A stretch of 64,000 nucleotides of DNA from Edaphobacter sp. (GCF_028283685.1 NZ_JAPWKF010000005.1:62001-126000); one strand, 5' to 3'. Numbered from the stretch's first letter, positions 1 through 8,888 are shown. A program made the numbers and translations. The notes: generated by a model from the sequence alone, not told the origin.

Positions 1-254
1 GACGACGATTTATCGCTGACCAGTGTCGTCGTCGCGCCAAGCGACTTCGCTGCCAGTTCGAACGAGGTGCGGGTTCGCGTGCTCGATTCGTAGAACAGCA
101 GGGCAACGCGGCGGCCTGTGAGGATCGCGGCGCGTTCTGTTGCCGACATGGTGGATAGTCGGGCGGTCAGGGAAAGAATATTGGAGACGTCTTCTACAGA
201 GAGATCACGGATGCTGAGAAGGGAACCGGCAGCGTACCTTGCGCGCAGAGTCAT
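1..254 (-). CDS. pyrB: aspartate carbamoyltransferase catalytic subunit, N-terminal part (cut by window edge)
   Basis: Condenses carbamoyl phosphate with aspartate, the first committed step of cytosolic pyrimidine synthesis. Reading leftwards from the ATG at 252-254 gives an uninterrupted frame of 84 codons to the window edge. It carries the family's carbamoyl-phosphate loop, FYESSTRTRTSFELA, in the expected place about 55-70 residues from the start, followed by a K-S-L-G-A stretch. The start lies 6 bp after the pyrR stop, so the two genes form an operon, as is common for pyrR-pyrB. Only the N-terminal quarter is visible, so catalytic integrity cannot be judged. Confidence 0.93.
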   Translation of the reverse strand, partial: MTLRARYAAGSLLSIRDLSVEDVSNILSLTARLSTMSATERAAILTGRRVALLFYESSTRTRTSFELAAKSLGATTTLVSDKSS

Positions 255-260
255 CAGTGC

Positions 261-833
261 CTAGTCCACTCGCTCCACCAGCAGCACCTGCTCCTGGTCG
301 TCGACCTCGTTCAGCTTGACCTCGATGATCTCGCGGCTCGACGTGGGAATCGAACGGCCCACAAAGGTAGCTTCGATAGGAAGCTCGCGATGTCCACGAT
401 CGATCAGAACCAGCAGCTGTACCGACTTGGGCCTGCCGTGGTCGAAGAGGGCATCGAGCGCGGCGCGGATGGTGCGTCCCGTGTAGAGAACGTCGTCCAT
501 CAACACGATATCGCGGCCCGTCACGTCGAAACCGACCTCAGCCGGAGTGACCGTGGGGCGCGGTCCGTCGGTTGAAAGGTCATCGCGATAGAAGCTGATA
601 TCGAGCACACCGGTATCGACCGGGTGCTTCTCGATGTTCGCGATCAGCTCGCCGATGCGTTTGGCGAGAGGGACACCGCGCCGTTTGATCCCGATCAGGC
701 CGAGGTTCTCGCCGCCGTTGTTCTTCTCCACGATCTCGTGCGCGAGGCGCACCAGTGTTCGTTCAATCTCCGAGGCCGACATCAACCGGCCTTTTTCACG
801 AATTTCTGGCTTCTTTACCGTGTCCTGGCTCAT
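261..833 (-). CDS. pyrR: PyrR bifunctional pyrimidine operon regulator / uracil phosphoribosyltransferase
   Basis: PyrR proteins bind pyr mRNA in response to UMP and often keep uracil phosphoribosyltransferase activity. The 190-residue protein has the family length. The PRPP-binding loop DDVLYTGRT is at residues 113-121, and the GIKRRGVPLA segment near residues 48-57 and FYRDDLS near 81-87 are also typical. It is first in an operon with pyrB, 6 bp downstream. No PyrR-binding consensus or attenuator hairpin was recognised in the 72 bp before the start, so whether it acts here by attenuation is open. Confidence 0.95.
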   Translation of the reverse strand: MSQDTVKKPEIREKGRLMSASEIERTLVRLAHEIVEKNNGGENLGLIGIKRRGVPLAKRIGELIANIEKHPVDTGVLDISFYRDDLSTDGPRPTVTPAEVGFDVTGRDIVLMDDVLYTGRTIRAALDALFDHGRPKSVQLLVLIDRGHRELPIEATFVGRSIPTSSREIIEVKLNEVDDQEQVLLVERVD

Positions 834-905
834 AAACGATCCCGCTCGATGATATCAGCACCGGCAGGCGTTGATCGCGCAGGTCGTGCGCTCTTCGCAC
901 AAGGT

Positions 906-1577
906 TCAGGAGCGCCGCATCCGCAGCATGCCGCTCATGGCGCCCCCGATGGTCGAGAAGATCATGACGAACCCCGACATCATGGCGAAGCCGCCCAGCA
1001 TGATCCCGGCGCGAAACTCCGGCAGGCGAACGTAACGCATCGCCTCGACGGGCTGAGGATTCATCGCGGCAGCCTTTTCAATCTGCGAGCGCAGTTCCAC
1101 GTCGAACGATCCCATCGCGTGCAGCCCGAACCGGGCGATCAGGCCGGATAGCGCCATTGCTGCGGCAATCGAAGCGATCAGCGCAAAGCCCGCCACCATG
1201 CCGATGCGGACTCCAACCATCGCGTCGATCCAAGCCTGTGGCCGGCGCTTCTGGTAAAAGCCCAGGGCGATCGCGGCTCCGGAGATCGTCCACAGCCAGC
1301 AAAGAAAGGTCAGCTTGGGAAACTGTGCCGCCAGCAGCGTCAACACTGCGGCGATAACGGCCACGGCGCCAGCGCACAGGATCGCCGTCTTCCACTCGAC
1401 CTGCTTTGGGTTTGGTGGTGGAAGCACACCGGTCGACTCTCCGCCGTCTTCCTCGTCCGATGGGTTAATGCTGTAGTCCGGCAGCGACAGTTGAGGTGCG
1501 CCGCAGTGCTGGCAGAAGGGAGCCACTCCTTCACTGGCGGCAAGCTCTCCTCCACACCGATGGCAATACTCGTGCAT
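906..1577 (-). CDS. zinc-ribbon membrane protein of unknown function
   Basis: A 223-residue protein. The N-terminus holds two CxxC pairs (C5/C8 and C22/C25), a small zinc ribbon. An acidic, proline-containing linker follows, then about four hydrophobic segments (roughly residues 66-86, 91-108, 124-147 and 192-217). It is probably an inner-membrane protein with a cytosolic zinc ribbon. Proteins of this design are frequent but mostly uncharacterised, and I do not recognise a named family. It ends 72 bp upstream of pyrR on the same strand and could be cotranscribed with it. Confidence 0.7.
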   Translation of the reverse strand: MHEYCHRCGGELAASEGVAPFCQHCGAPQLSLPDYSINPSDEEDGGESTGVLPPPNPKQVEWKTAILCAGAVAVIAAVLTLLAAQFPKLTFLCWLWTISGAAIALGFYQKRRPQAWIDAMVGVRIGMVAGFALIASIAAAMALSGLIARFGLHAMGSFDVELRSQIEKAAAMNPQPVEAMRYVRLPEFRAGIMLGGFAMMSGFVMIFSTIGGAMSGMLRMRRS

Positions 1578-1623
1578 AGCTCCAACCTATCCCACGGCAC
1601 AGCGCTGGGCAAGCCGCGGCGTC

Positions 1624-2229
1624 TTATTGCCGGGCATCCGAGTCGCTGTTGCCGGAGAAGCCGATCGGCAGATCGAGCGCCACCAGGCCGAACTTGGTGC
1701 CATCGCCTTCCGGTTCAATCGCCACAATGTGCTGATGTTGCTTCGACCCGGCCTTCAGCTCAATCTTTGTTCCCGCGGAGGTCACCACCTGGGAATGTTT
1801 GTCATTCTCCGAGCAGGTCAGCCCATCGTCCGTCCGCACCGGGGAACCTACCGGCTGATCGTGATTGCAGGCGATCACCGTGCCGTACTTCCTCAACGCA
1901 TCACGGTAGTAAGCCTGAATTTTTTCAGTGCCGTCCGGCGTCCGGTAGCTGGCGGCCTTCACCCGCAGCTGAAACTTTCCAAAGCTTAGATTGACGTCGG
2001 CGGAGCCGCTATCCTTGTCCTTCTTTTTGACCAGCTCTGCTCCTGGATATATTGGAAGGCCAATGCCCTCGATGCCGGTGGCGTCGTTTGTCTTTACCTT
2101 CACGCCACCGAACGGCGTCGCCACACTGACGTTCTCGTTGTCGCCATTTTTCTTCTGCTCAATCCTGCAGCCTGAAAACACCAGCATGCCGACGATGAGC
2201 CCCGCAGCTGCGATCCGTGACGTCTCCAT
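1624..2229 (-). CDS. putative lipoprotein of unknown function
   Basis: A 201-residue protein with a short N-terminal hydrophobic signal ending in LVFSGC, so cysteine 21 is the probable lipidated residue; phenylalanine at position -3 is a weak fit to the lipobox. The mature part is rich in charged residues and shows no catalytic motif I recognise. A central stretch beginning IYPGAELVKKK and including DGTEKIQAYYRDAL recalls small periplasmic lipoproteins common in Acidobacteria. It lies upstream of the zinc-ribbon protein on the same strand, 46 bp away. Confidence 0.6.
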   Translation of the reverse strand: METSRIAAAGLIVGMLVFSGCRIEQKKNGDNENVSVATPFGGVKVKTNDATGIEGIGLPIYPGAELVKKKDKDSGSADVNLSFGKFQLRVKAASYRTPDGTEKIQAYYRDALRKYGTVIACNHDQPVGSPVRTDDGLTCSENDKHSQVVTSAGTKIELKAGSKQHQHIVAIEPEGDGTKFGLVALDLPIGFSGNSDSDARQ

Positions 2230-2412
2230 AAAAGCGGTCTTCCTCCCTCAGACGTTACGCATCTCTGGAGCGTTCGGTTCCCCCCATTCCCCCTTCCTGT
2301 ACAGAGGAAGGGGAGGGCGGTCCGTCGGCTGCGGCGTGTCGTCTCCTGTCGTTGTGACAGCCATTTCATCACAGACTTGCACGGAAGATGAAAGAAAGAG
2401 GTTGTCTTGACG

Positions 2413-2426
2413 TGCAGAATTCTGCA
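2413..2426. promoter_or_regulatory. perfect 14-bp palindrome, possible operator
   Basis: TGCAGAATTCTGCA is a perfect inverted repeat centred in the divergent intergenic region, about 110 bp before the MerR-type start. MerR-family proteins bind dyad sites, so autoregulation is possible, but nothing else supports it. Confidence 0.3.
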
Positions 2427-2502
2427 ACATTGCCCCAAAAAACTCGTCAAACTGCTATAGAGCAGCGGGCGTTCCTCTTGGTAAGTGCTTTATACTTTGC
2501 GC

Positions 2503-2520
2503 AGGAGTAGCCGTACTCCT
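2503..2520 (+). promoter_or_regulatory. hairpin in the merR-type leader
   Basis: AGGAGTA and TACTCCT pair perfectly across a 4-nt loop, 11 nt before the start codon. The left arm contains an AGGAG sequence, so the hairpin could affect translation; the GGAG at 2522-2525 nearer the start remains free. Confidence 0.3.
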
Positions 2521-2531
2521 CTGGAGCTGAA

Positions 2532-3065
2532 ATGGCGCAGCATCAGCCAATTCGACGGAACATCCCTCCAGCCGGATCCTCAGAGATTCCGGATAAGCTC
2601 TACTTTCGCATCGGCGAGGTCTCACGACTATGCGATATTCCAGCTTATGTGCTGCGTTTCTGGGAGAGTGAGTTCTCCCAGCTCAAGCCGCATAAGGGAG
2701 GGACTGGTCAGCGTCTCTATCGCCGGCGCGATGTCGAAACGGTTCTTCACATCAAGTCGCTGCTCTACGACGAGGGATATACCATTCCCGGTGCCCGTCA
2801 GGTCATCAAGTCGGAACAGCGCCAGAAGAGTCCACAGCTTTCCCTGGAGATTGAAGCAGGCGCTAGTCCTGCTGGAAACCGGGACTTACGACGTCTTCAG
2901 AAAGACCTTCGTGATCTCCTGGCTCACCTCTCTACACCGCCGTTGCGCACCGTGCAGAGCATTCGCTCCGCCCGTCCCACGACGGCACCACGTTCCGCCT
3001 CAAGGCGTTCTTTAATTGATCCCTTATTTGGCCCACCTTCCAATCCTGATCCTTTGAATAGTTAG
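2532..3065 (+). CDS. MerR-family transcriptional regulator
   Basis: A 177-residue DNA-binding protein. Residues about 23-95 form a MerR winged helix: LYFRIGEVSRLCDIP is the helix-turn-helix, then LRFWESEF, and the wing GQRLYRRRDVE. The C-terminal part lacks conserved metal-binding cysteines and looks like a short coiled or disordered tail, so the effector is unknown. Such cofactor-free MerR proteins are often found near ihfA or housekeeping genes. A small zinc-ribbon gene follows after 13 bp on the same strand. Confidence 0.85.
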   Translation: MAQHQPIRRNIPPAGSSEIPDKLYFRIGEVSRLCDIPAYVLRFWESEFSQLKPHKGGTGQRLYRRRDVETVLHIKSLLYDEGYTIPGARQVIKSEQRQKSPQLSLEIEAGASPAGNRDLRRLQKDLRDLLAHLSTPPLRTVQSIRSARPTTAPRSASRRSLIDPLFGPPSNPDPLNS

Positions 3066-3078
3066 TCTGCCTACATCC

Positions 3079-3360
3079 ATGACCTCTTCCAGGCCCAGTA
3101 CGTCCTCCGAGCCGAACGCCCCCGTAGACCCTAAAAAGGGTTCTTCGATCCAATGCTACTTCTGCATTGGCCACGAATTTCGCCGTTCGCGTCTGCGCGG
3201 CGCTGACTTGGCGTATTTTCTTCTGCTGCGATATCCGGTTCGCTGCATCCGCTGCGGAGAGCGGCAGTATCAGAGCATGACCATCGCCTCGCTGGCCAGC
3301 TCGTCTCGGACTCGCCAGCCAAAACCAGAGCATGATGCCTTCAAAGACCGGACCCGCTGA
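3079..3360 (+). CDS. small zinc-ribbon-like protein, unknown function
   Basis: A 93-residue protein with two CxxC motifs, C26/C29 (CYFC) and C56/C59 (CIRC), about 26 residues apart with basic and hydrophobic residues between, consistent with one zinc-binding fold. The N- and C-terminal tails are polar and probably disordered. It is 13 bp downstream of the merR-type gene and probably in the same transcript. I do not recognise the family. Confidence 0.6.
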   Translation: MTSSRPSTSSEPNAPVDPKKGSSIQCYFCIGHEFRRSRLRGADLAYFLLLRYPVRCIRCGERQYQSMTIASLASSSRTRQPKPEHDAFKDRTR

Positions 3361-3462
3361 TCGCGCGGTGGTAAAAGACAGGGGCGACATCCCGTTGTCC
3401 TGACCGGAACCCGCGTTACCAGCTTCGCGTCGTGGTCACGTCGATACAATAAGAAAACCGAC

Positions 3463-5049
3463 GTGACTGTAGACGAAGTTCCCAATCCGAAGCGTGGACG
3501 CAACCCGTTCGCCCGCCTGCGGCCTTCCGCCTCGCAAAGCGCATCCTCTGCCGCGATCCTGCTGATGACCTCGTCGCTGCTTTCTGGCGTTCTTGGGCTG
3601 GTGCGCACCAAATACATCAACTACATCTTTGGCGCCGGTCCGGAGACCGATGCTTATAACGCGGCCTTTCAGCTGCCCGAAATGATCTCCTACTTCCTCG
3701 TTGGCGGCGTGGCGTCGATCTCTCTCGTCACGATCCTCAACCGGTACCGGGCGCAGGGGGATGATGAGGGAGCCGACCGCTCTCTGTCGATCGTGCTCAA
3801 TGCCATGATCGTGGTCCTTATCCTGAGCATTCTGGTTGCTGAGGTCGTGGCACCCTACTACACTTCATTCTTCTTTAGTGGGTTTGGACCTCGCGAGGCC
3901 GCGCTCTGCACCACATTGACTCGTCTGTTGCTGCCTGCACAGCTCTTCTTCTTTGTGGGGGGAGTGATCGGCTCCCGCCTGGTCGTTCGCAAGATCTTCC
4001 TCTACCAGGCCATCAATCCGCTCATCTACAACACCGGCATCATCCTGGGAGCGGTCTTCCTGCATCGCCAGTTCGGCATCTACTCGCTGGCGATCGGTGT
4101 CCTTGCCGGTGTCATCCTTGGTCCGACGACGATGAATCTCTTCGGGGCACTGCAGAGCGGATTTCGCTATCACCCCATTCTCAACCTGCGCCATCCGGCT
4201 TTTCTTGAGTGGCTGCGTCTGACCTTCCCGCTGATGGTCGGCGTCTCTCTCGTAACCGCCGATTCGTGGATACTCACTCACTTCGCCTCCTCCAGCACCG
4301 GAGGCATCACGCTGCTGAAGAACGCCAAAAATCTCTTCACCGCGCCGATGGGCATCCTTGGCCAGGCTGCGGGAGCTGCTTCTCTGCCGTTTTTCTCCGC
4401 GCTCTTCAGCCAGGGCAGGCATCGTGAGTTCGGCACTGCCGTCAACCGTGCCGTGTCCCGCGTACTGGCGGCCTCACTGTTGATGGGGGCGTGGATGATT
4501 GCGCTGGCGACGCCACTGGTCGATCTCTTCCGCGGCGGCGTCTTTACGGCTGCCGATACGCAGGCCATGACCCTCTACTTCACGGTCTTCGCGGTGTCGA
4601 TCTCGTTCTGGGCGGTGCAGGGTCTCTATGCCAGGGGCTTCTACGCCGCCGGCGACACCGTGACACCGGCGATCACGGGATGGATCGTCACCCTGATCTC
4701 GATCCCCGTCTACCGCGTGCTGTTCCACGCCAGCGGACTCACCGGCCTGGCGATCGCCTCCGACATCGGCATCGTCCTCCAGACCCTGACGCTCGCAGTC
4801 CTGATTCAACGCAAGCGGCTGGTTTCATTCGCTGGGCTCGAAATTGGAGAGGTTGCCAAGGCCCTTGCGGCGGCGCTGGTCTCGTGGGCAGGGGCCGCCG
4901 CCGTGGTTCGCTACGTGCCCCATCCGCATACGCACACCGCAGACTTTCTCATCATCGCCGCTGCAAGCCTGGCCTGGTGTGTCCTTGCCGTGGCGATCCT
5001 GCTGCTAACCCGTTCAAGCTTCATCCGCCAGCTGCAATCGCGTTTCTAA
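3463..5049 (+). CDS. murJ: MurJ/MviN-type lipid II flippase
   Basis: MurJ flips the peptidoglycan precursor lipid II across the inner membrane. The 528-residue protein has the family length and about 14 hydrophobic helices. Family hallmarks are the N-terminal SGVLGLVRTKYI segment, then GAGPETDAYNAAFQLPE, and ARGFYAAGDTVTP near residue 388. The start is GTG; an N-terminal cytosolic tail of about 30 residues (with NPKRGRNPFARL) precedes helix 1. It converges on the iscX-fdx-hscA operon, with a hairpin between them. Confidence 0.93.
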   Translation: MTVDEVPNPKRGRNPFARLRPSASQSASSAAILLMTSSLLSGVLGLVRTKYINYIFGAGPETDAYNAAFQLPEMISYFLVGGVASISLVTILNRYRAQGDDEGADRSLSIVLNAMIVVLILSILVAEVVAPYYTSFFFSGFGPREAALCTTLTRLLLPAQLFFFVGGVIGSRLVVRKIFLYQAINPLIYNTGIILGAVFLHRQFGIYSLAIGVLAGVILGPTTMNLFGALQSGFRYHPILNLRHPAFLEWLRLTFPLMVGVSLVTADSWILTHFASSSTGGITLLKNAKNLFTAPMGILGQAAGAASLPFFSALFSQGRHREFGTAVNRAVSRVLAASLLMGAWMIALATPLVDLFRGGVFTAADTQAMTLYFTVFAVSISFWAVQGLYARGFYAAGDTVTPAITGWIVTLISIPVYRVLFHASGLTGLAIASDIGIVLQTLTLAVLIQRKRLVSFAGLEIGEVAKALAAALVSWAGAAAVVRYVPHPHTHTADFLIIAAASLAWCVLAVAILLLTRSSFIRQLQSRF

Positions 5050-5062
5050 GCCTGGGCATTGG

Positions 5063-5094
5063 TGCAGTGGCAGCCTTGACCGGCTGCCACTGCA
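5063..5094. terminator. convergent terminator-like hairpin
   Basis: TGCAGTGGCAGCC and its perfect complement flank a 6-nt loop, a 13-bp stem in the 48-bp gap between the ends of murJ and iscX. No clear T-tract follows on either strand, so termination efficiency is uncertain. Confidence 0.6.
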
Positions 5095-5097
5095 GGG

Positions 5098-5313
5098 TTA
5101 CTTCGCGTCTTCGTACTCTTCGTGCCAGGCGGTCTGAATCGCTTCGAGGATACCCTCGTTCGACTTTGCCGGGTCGCCGACAAAGCCCGGAAGCTCGGTG
5201 ACGTAGCGGTGCAGATCGGTGAATCGCACGGTGTACGGATCGAGATCCGGATACTTCTCCTGCAGCTGAATCCCGATTTCAAGCGAGTCCGTCCAGTTGA
5301 TCTCACGCGGCAT
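5098..5313 (-). CDS. iscX: IscX (YfhJ) Fe-S cluster assembly protein
   Basis: IscX is a small acidic protein that binds the cysteine desulfurase IscS and modulates Fe-S cluster assembly. The 71-residue protein (usual size about 66) has the family's INWTDSLEIGIQL start, the PDLDPYTVRFTDL core, and the acidic AWHEEYED end. It is third in an operon after hscA and fdx, as in the classical isc cluster, 107 bp after fdx. Confidence 0.9.
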   Translation of the reverse strand: MPREINWTDSLEIGIQLQEKYPDLDPYTVRFTDLHRYVTELPGFVGDPAKSNEGILEAIQTAWHEEYEDAK

Positions 5314-5420
5314 CGTTGCCTCCCAATCTTGAATGAAACTTGAAGATGAAGCGTCGTGCTGGCAGACGCGAGGAACTCGAATCGAGTCGCCTCGTTCTGA
5401 TCCAACTCAAACGCAGGGTG

Positions 5421-5849
5421 TTACTTGACCGCTGCTGAGGGTTTGCCTTCCTGCACGTAGTTGCGGTTCCACTTGGGAATCTCCACGACGTAGGTGCCCG
5501 GCTTCTCGATGACCGCCTGACAGCCCAGGCGCGAGTTCAGCTCGACGCCAGCCGCCGTCTCCATGCGGTCCAGCTCATTATCTTCAGGCTCCGAGATCCC
5601 CTTCGCTCCCTCACGCACATGGAGGTGGCAGGTCGTGCAGGCGCATACTCCGCCGCAGGCGTGGTCGAGGAAGATCTCGTAATTTTCTGCGACATCCAGA
5701 AACGACATGGGCAGGCCGTGCCCGTCGTAGGGCATGGAATCGAATTCAAACTCCACCGTGCGGCCTTCTGGTAAAAATGTCACCCGCACCATGTTTTCGC
5801 CCGCAGGCTTTGACAGATCGACGACTTGGTCCTTCTTCACTTCGCTCAT
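5421..5849 (-). CDS. fdx: ISC-type [2Fe-2S] ferredoxin
   Basis: An electron donor for Fe-S cluster assembly. The 142-residue protein has the adrenodoxin/ISC ligand pattern C65-x5-C71-x2-C74-x35-C110 inside HACGGVCACTTCHLHV; C69 is an extra cysteine of the CGGVCACTTC loop. It is longer than typical Fdx (about 110), with a lysine-containing N-terminal extension and a C-terminal tail ending NYVQEGKPSAAVK. It starts 14 bp after hscA, within the hscA-fdx-iscX operon. Confidence 0.92.
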   Translation of the reverse strand: MSEVKKDQVVDLSKPAGENMVRVTFLPEGRTVEFEFDSMPYDGHGLPMSFLDVAENYEIFLDHACGGVCACTTCHLHVREGAKGISEPEDNELDRMETAAGVELNSRLGCQAVIEKPGTYVVEIPKWNRNYVQEGKPSAAVK

Positions 5850-5863
5850 AATCCTGATCTTCC

Positions 5864-7870
5864 TTAATCTTCGCTCGACTCGCCGGCCGTAGCCTGGTCA
5901 TTGACCGAGTTCTCAATCGCCTCGGCCTCTTTTTCTGCTGTCAGCACCTGCGCCTTGGCAAACGGATGCGGAGCCGTCGGCCCCTCTCCTATGCTCTCAC
6001 CCGCGGCCTCCATCGTCTTACCGCCCAGCGCGCCGGTCACAGCCGAATCCATCATCAACTCCGCGAAACGACGCGTTGCCTTATCCAGCCGCTCGATCGC
6101 CGCACGGATGATCTTGTGATCGTCGCCCTGCAACGAGGCTTTCAGCTCATCTTCTTCCTGCTTGATGGTTGCAATTTCATCTGAAGAGAGCTTCTGCCAT
6201 GCCTCGTGCTTGCCGCCCTTATCGACGGCGGCGAGGATCGTCTCAGCCTCATTCTTCGCCTCGATCAACTGGCGCTGGCGGATGTCTTCCTCAGCGTTGT
6301 CGAACGACGACAGAATCATGTCCTCGACCTGCTCGTCCGTCAGCCCATAGGTTGGCTTGACCTCGACCTCGGCCTCCTGTCCGCTGCGCTGCTCGCGTGC
6401 GCTCACATGCAGAATGCCGTTGGCGTCGATCAGGAACTTCACCTCGATACGCGGCAGGCCGGCCATCATCGGCGGAATGCCCTTCAGGTCGAAGCGCGCC
6501 AGCGAGCGGCAGTCCTTCGCCAGCTCGCGTTCCCCCTGGACGACGTGAATAGCCACGTTCGTCTGGCCATCCACACCGGTCGTGAAGTGCTCGGTCGCAC
6601 TGGCCGGGATCGTCGAATTGCGCTGAATGATCTTCGCGACGACACCGCCAAGAGCCTCGATCCCGAGAGAAAGCGGCGTGACGTCCAGCAGCAGCAGGTC
6701 TTCGATCTTGCTTCCAGCCTGTGCGCTGCCGGAGAGAATCTGCGCCTGCACTGCTGCGCCAAGGGCGACAACTTCGTCGGGATTCAGCTCCGTGTGCGGC
6801 TTTTTGCCGCGTGCAGACAGGCCGAAGACCTCGTCGACCAGCTTGCGCACCGCCGGAATCCTCGTCGAGCCGCCGACCAGCACCACCTCGTCGATCGCCG
6901 AGATCTCAATTCCTGCGTCCTTCAGAGCCTGTTTGCAGGGAACCGCGGTGCGGGCAATCACGCCGGCAATCAGGGCTTCGAACTGCTCCCGTGCAATCTC
7001 GCGCGTATAGCGCTTGCCGCTCGGCAGCGTCACGTCCAGCCGTGCGACCTCATTGTCGGAGAGCGCAATCTTGGCTTCGATCACCGCCTTGCGGATCGCC
7101 TGCACGGCCTCGCCGTCGCTGCGCACATCCTCACCCAGGTCTCCGGCGATATCGTCCAGCGCAATCGCAATCAGCAGATTGTCGATGTCGTCGCCGCCCA
7201 GGTGTGTATCGCCACCTGTCGCGATGACCTCGAAGATGCCCTCGTGCAGCTTCAGGATCGAGATATCGAACGTTCCACCGCCGAAGTCATACACGGCGAT
7301 CACGCCGTCCTTGTTCTTGTCGAGGCCGTAGGCCAGTGCGGCCGCCGTCGGCTCGTTCACCAGGCGCAGCACTTCAAGTCCTGCGATCCGGCCCGCGTCC
7401 TTCGTCGCCTGCCTCTGCGCATCGTTGAAGTAGGCCGGAACCGTGATCACAGCCTTGGTTACGGGAGCCTGAAAGAACCGCTCGGCGTTCTTCTTGAGCT
7501 GCATCAGCACATAGGCTGAGATCTCCGGCGGTGTCAGCAGCAGTCCACCCACGCTGACCTTCAGCACTTCGCCAGACTTCAGGCCGTCCGCCAGCTTGAA
7601 GGGAAACAGCTTCAACTCATCCTGCACATCGTCGATATCGCGGCCCATCAGGCGCTTCGCCGAGTACACCGCGCTTGCGGCATCCGTCAGCAGGGTATTC
7701 CGCGCGGCATTTCCCACGGCTACGCCATTGTCGGTCCAGGCGACGACCGACGGCACCAGGCGGTCGCCGTCCTCGCCTGGGATGACTGTCGGTATTTCGC
7801 CCTGCATGTACGCGACCAGGGAGTTCGTCGTTCCCAGGTCGATCCCAACTACGCGCTCTTCCGCCATCAA
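5864..7870 (-). CDS. hscA: HscA, Hsp70-class chaperone for Fe-S proteins
   Basis: HscA uses ATP to release clusters from the scaffold IscU, helped by HscB. The 668-residue protein carries Hsp70 motifs in order: phosphate 1 GIDLGTTNSLV near residue 9, phosphate 2 VYDFGGGTFDISIL near 190, and adenosine motif VLVGGSTRIPAV near 335. A beta-sandwich and lid domain follow. It is about 50 residues longer than E. coli HscA because of an acidic, disordered-looking C-terminal tail. Placement next to fdx and iscX separates it from DnaK. The start is one of two adjacent ATGs; the second, at 7867, is equally possible. Confidence 0.92.
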   Translation of the reverse strand: MMAEERVVGIDLGTTNSLVAYMQGEIPTVIPGEDGDRLVPSVVAWTDNGVAVGNAARNTLLTDAASAVYSAKRLMGRDIDDVQDELKLFPFKLADGLKSGEVLKVSVGGLLLTPPEISAYVLMQLKKNAERFFQAPVTKAVITVPAYFNDAQRQATKDAGRIAGLEVLRLVNEPTAAALAYGLDKNKDGVIAVYDFGGGTFDISILKLHEGIFEVIATGGDTHLGGDDIDNLLIAIALDDIAGDLGEDVRSDGEAVQAIRKAVIEAKIALSDNEVARLDVTLPSGKRYTREIAREQFEALIAGVIARTAVPCKQALKDAGIEISAIDEVVLVGGSTRIPAVRKLVDEVFGLSARGKKPHTELNPDEVVALGAAVQAQILSGSAQAGSKIEDLLLLDVTPLSLGIEALGGVVAKIIQRNSTIPASATEHFTTGVDGQTNVAIHVVQGERELAKDCRSLARFDLKGIPPMMAGLPRIEVKFLIDANGILHVSAREQRSGQEAEVEVKPTYGLTDEQVEDMILSSFDNAEEDIRQRQLIEAKNEAETILAAVDKGGKHEAWQKLSSDEIATIKQEEDELKASLQGDDHKIIRAAIERLDKATRRFAELMMDSAVTGALGGKTMEAAGESIGEGPTAPHPFAKAQVLTAEKEAEAIENSVNDQATAGESSED

Positions 7871-8002
7871 ATCAGTCCTTTAATCGCAATCCTTTTATTG
7901 TCCTACAATCGCCTGAACAGCGCAGAGTCACCTGAGATTGGATGCCCGTCCCACCCTGGTTGATGCCACGATGGAGCACCAAGTTGTTGCGCCAACAGTC
8001 TC

Positions 8003-8332
8003 TTAGTGCGCAGCGGTCTTCGAAAGCAGGTTCATCACCAGCACTCCTGCAATGATCAGGGCCATGCCCGCCACGGCGGCAGAGTCCAGTTTTTGCTTGT
8101 ACAGGACCAGTCCCACCACGGCGATGAGCACCGTCCCCAGACCTGACCAGATGGCGTAAGCCACCCCCACAGGAATCGTCTTCAGCGTCTGCGACAGGCA
8201 GTAGAACGCCGTCCCGTAGCCAATCACGACCGCAACGGAAGGGAACAATCGCGTAAAGCCATTTGAGGCCTTAAGGGACGAGGTGGCAATGACCTCGCTC
8301 AAAATCGCACCGGCGAGCCAGAGATAATTCAT
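8003..8332 (-). CDS. SMR-family small multidrug/guanidinium-type transporter
   Basis: A 109-residue inner-membrane protein with four hydrophobic helices and the SMR layout. Glutamate 13 in helix 1 ([20 protein letters not shown]) corresponds to the essential proton- and substrate-coupling Glu of EmrE. The [16 protein letters not shown] signature in helix 3 is present. SMR members export quaternary ammonium compounds or guanidinium; the subtype cannot be told by eye. The gene lies between hscA and hscB on the same strand and has no obvious link to Fe-S assembly. Confidence 0.88.
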   Translation of the reverse strand: MNYLWLAGAILSEVIATSSLKASNGFTRLFPSVAVVIGYGTAFYCLSQTLKTIPVGVAYAIWSGLGTVLIAVVGLVLYKQKLDSAAVAGMALIIAGVLVMNLLSKTAAH

Positions 8333-8398
8333 AGGTAATTATTGCCGGTTGTACGAGGTTGCGAGACAGGCAGAACCGAAAAGGTGCATTCTTTCCGC

Positions 8399-8830
8399 AT
8401 GACTCCGAACACTCCTTCTACCATCATTCCCAGCCTGCGCTACCGTAATGCTCTCGCCGCTATCGACTGGCTGTGCCTCGCCTTCGGACTTAAGAAGAAC
8501 GCCGTCTACGCCGAGGGAGAGACCGTCCACCATGCTCAGCTGACCTATAAGGGCGGCATGATCATGATCGGTTCTGTCGACCACCAGGGCGACTATGGCA
8601 AGCTCACCGCCCAGCCCAGCGAGATAGGCCAACGCACCACCGGCGGCATCTACCTCGTTGTGCCCGATGCCGATGCTGTCTACGCCACGGCTAAACAGGC
8701 TGGCGCCGTCATCCTTATCGATATCCGTGACATGGACTACGGCGGACGCAGCTTTACCTGCCACGACCTCGAAGGGCATCTCTGGAGCGTCGGCAGTTAC
8801 GATCCCTGGGGCGAATCTCCCAAGCCGTAG
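8399..8830 (+). CDS. VOC/glyoxalase-family protein
   Basis: A vicinal-oxygen-chelate protein of 143 residues built from two beta-alpha-beta-beta-beta repeats. The first begins PSLRYRNALAAIDWLCLAFGL; the second ends with CHDLEGHLWSVGSYDPWGE. The C-terminal GHLW segment is typical of the PhnB/bleomycin-resistance-like branch. The ATG at 8399 was chosen because an upstream in-frame TTG at 8342 would add 19 unconserved residues. It begins a plus-strand pair with the DinB-like gene, inside otherwise minus-strand isc-type genes. Confidence 0.8.
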   Translation: MTPNTPSTIIPSLRYRNALAAIDWLCLAFGLKKNAVYAEGETVHHAQLTYKGGMIMIGSVDHQGDYGKLTAQPSEIGQRTTGGIYLVVPDADAVYATAKQAGAVILIDIRDMDYGGRSFTCHDLEGHLWSVGSYDPWGESPKP

Positions 8831-8888
8831 CGAAAAAAGCACTTCCGCCGTGACGAATCGGGATAAGAGCCGTGTTACCGTCAGAGGC

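Larger units (their letters stand above)
2230..2531. other. divergent intergenic region between the lipoprotein and merR-type genes
   Basis: 302 bp with no convincing gene. It contains a perfect 14-bp palindrome (2413-2426), a possible -10 hexamer TATACT at 2491-2496 without a clear -35, and a small hairpin just before the merR-type start. Promoters for both neighbours probably lie here. Confidence 0.5.

Noticed and set aside
834..905. PyrR-dependent attenuator before pyrR
   Set aside because: No PyrR-binding consensus or terminator hairpin found in the leader.
6206..7519. 437-codon open frame antisense to hscA
   Set aside because: Mirror frame of a GC-rich Hsp70 gene; no recognisable motif, while the opposite strand encodes a complete HscA.
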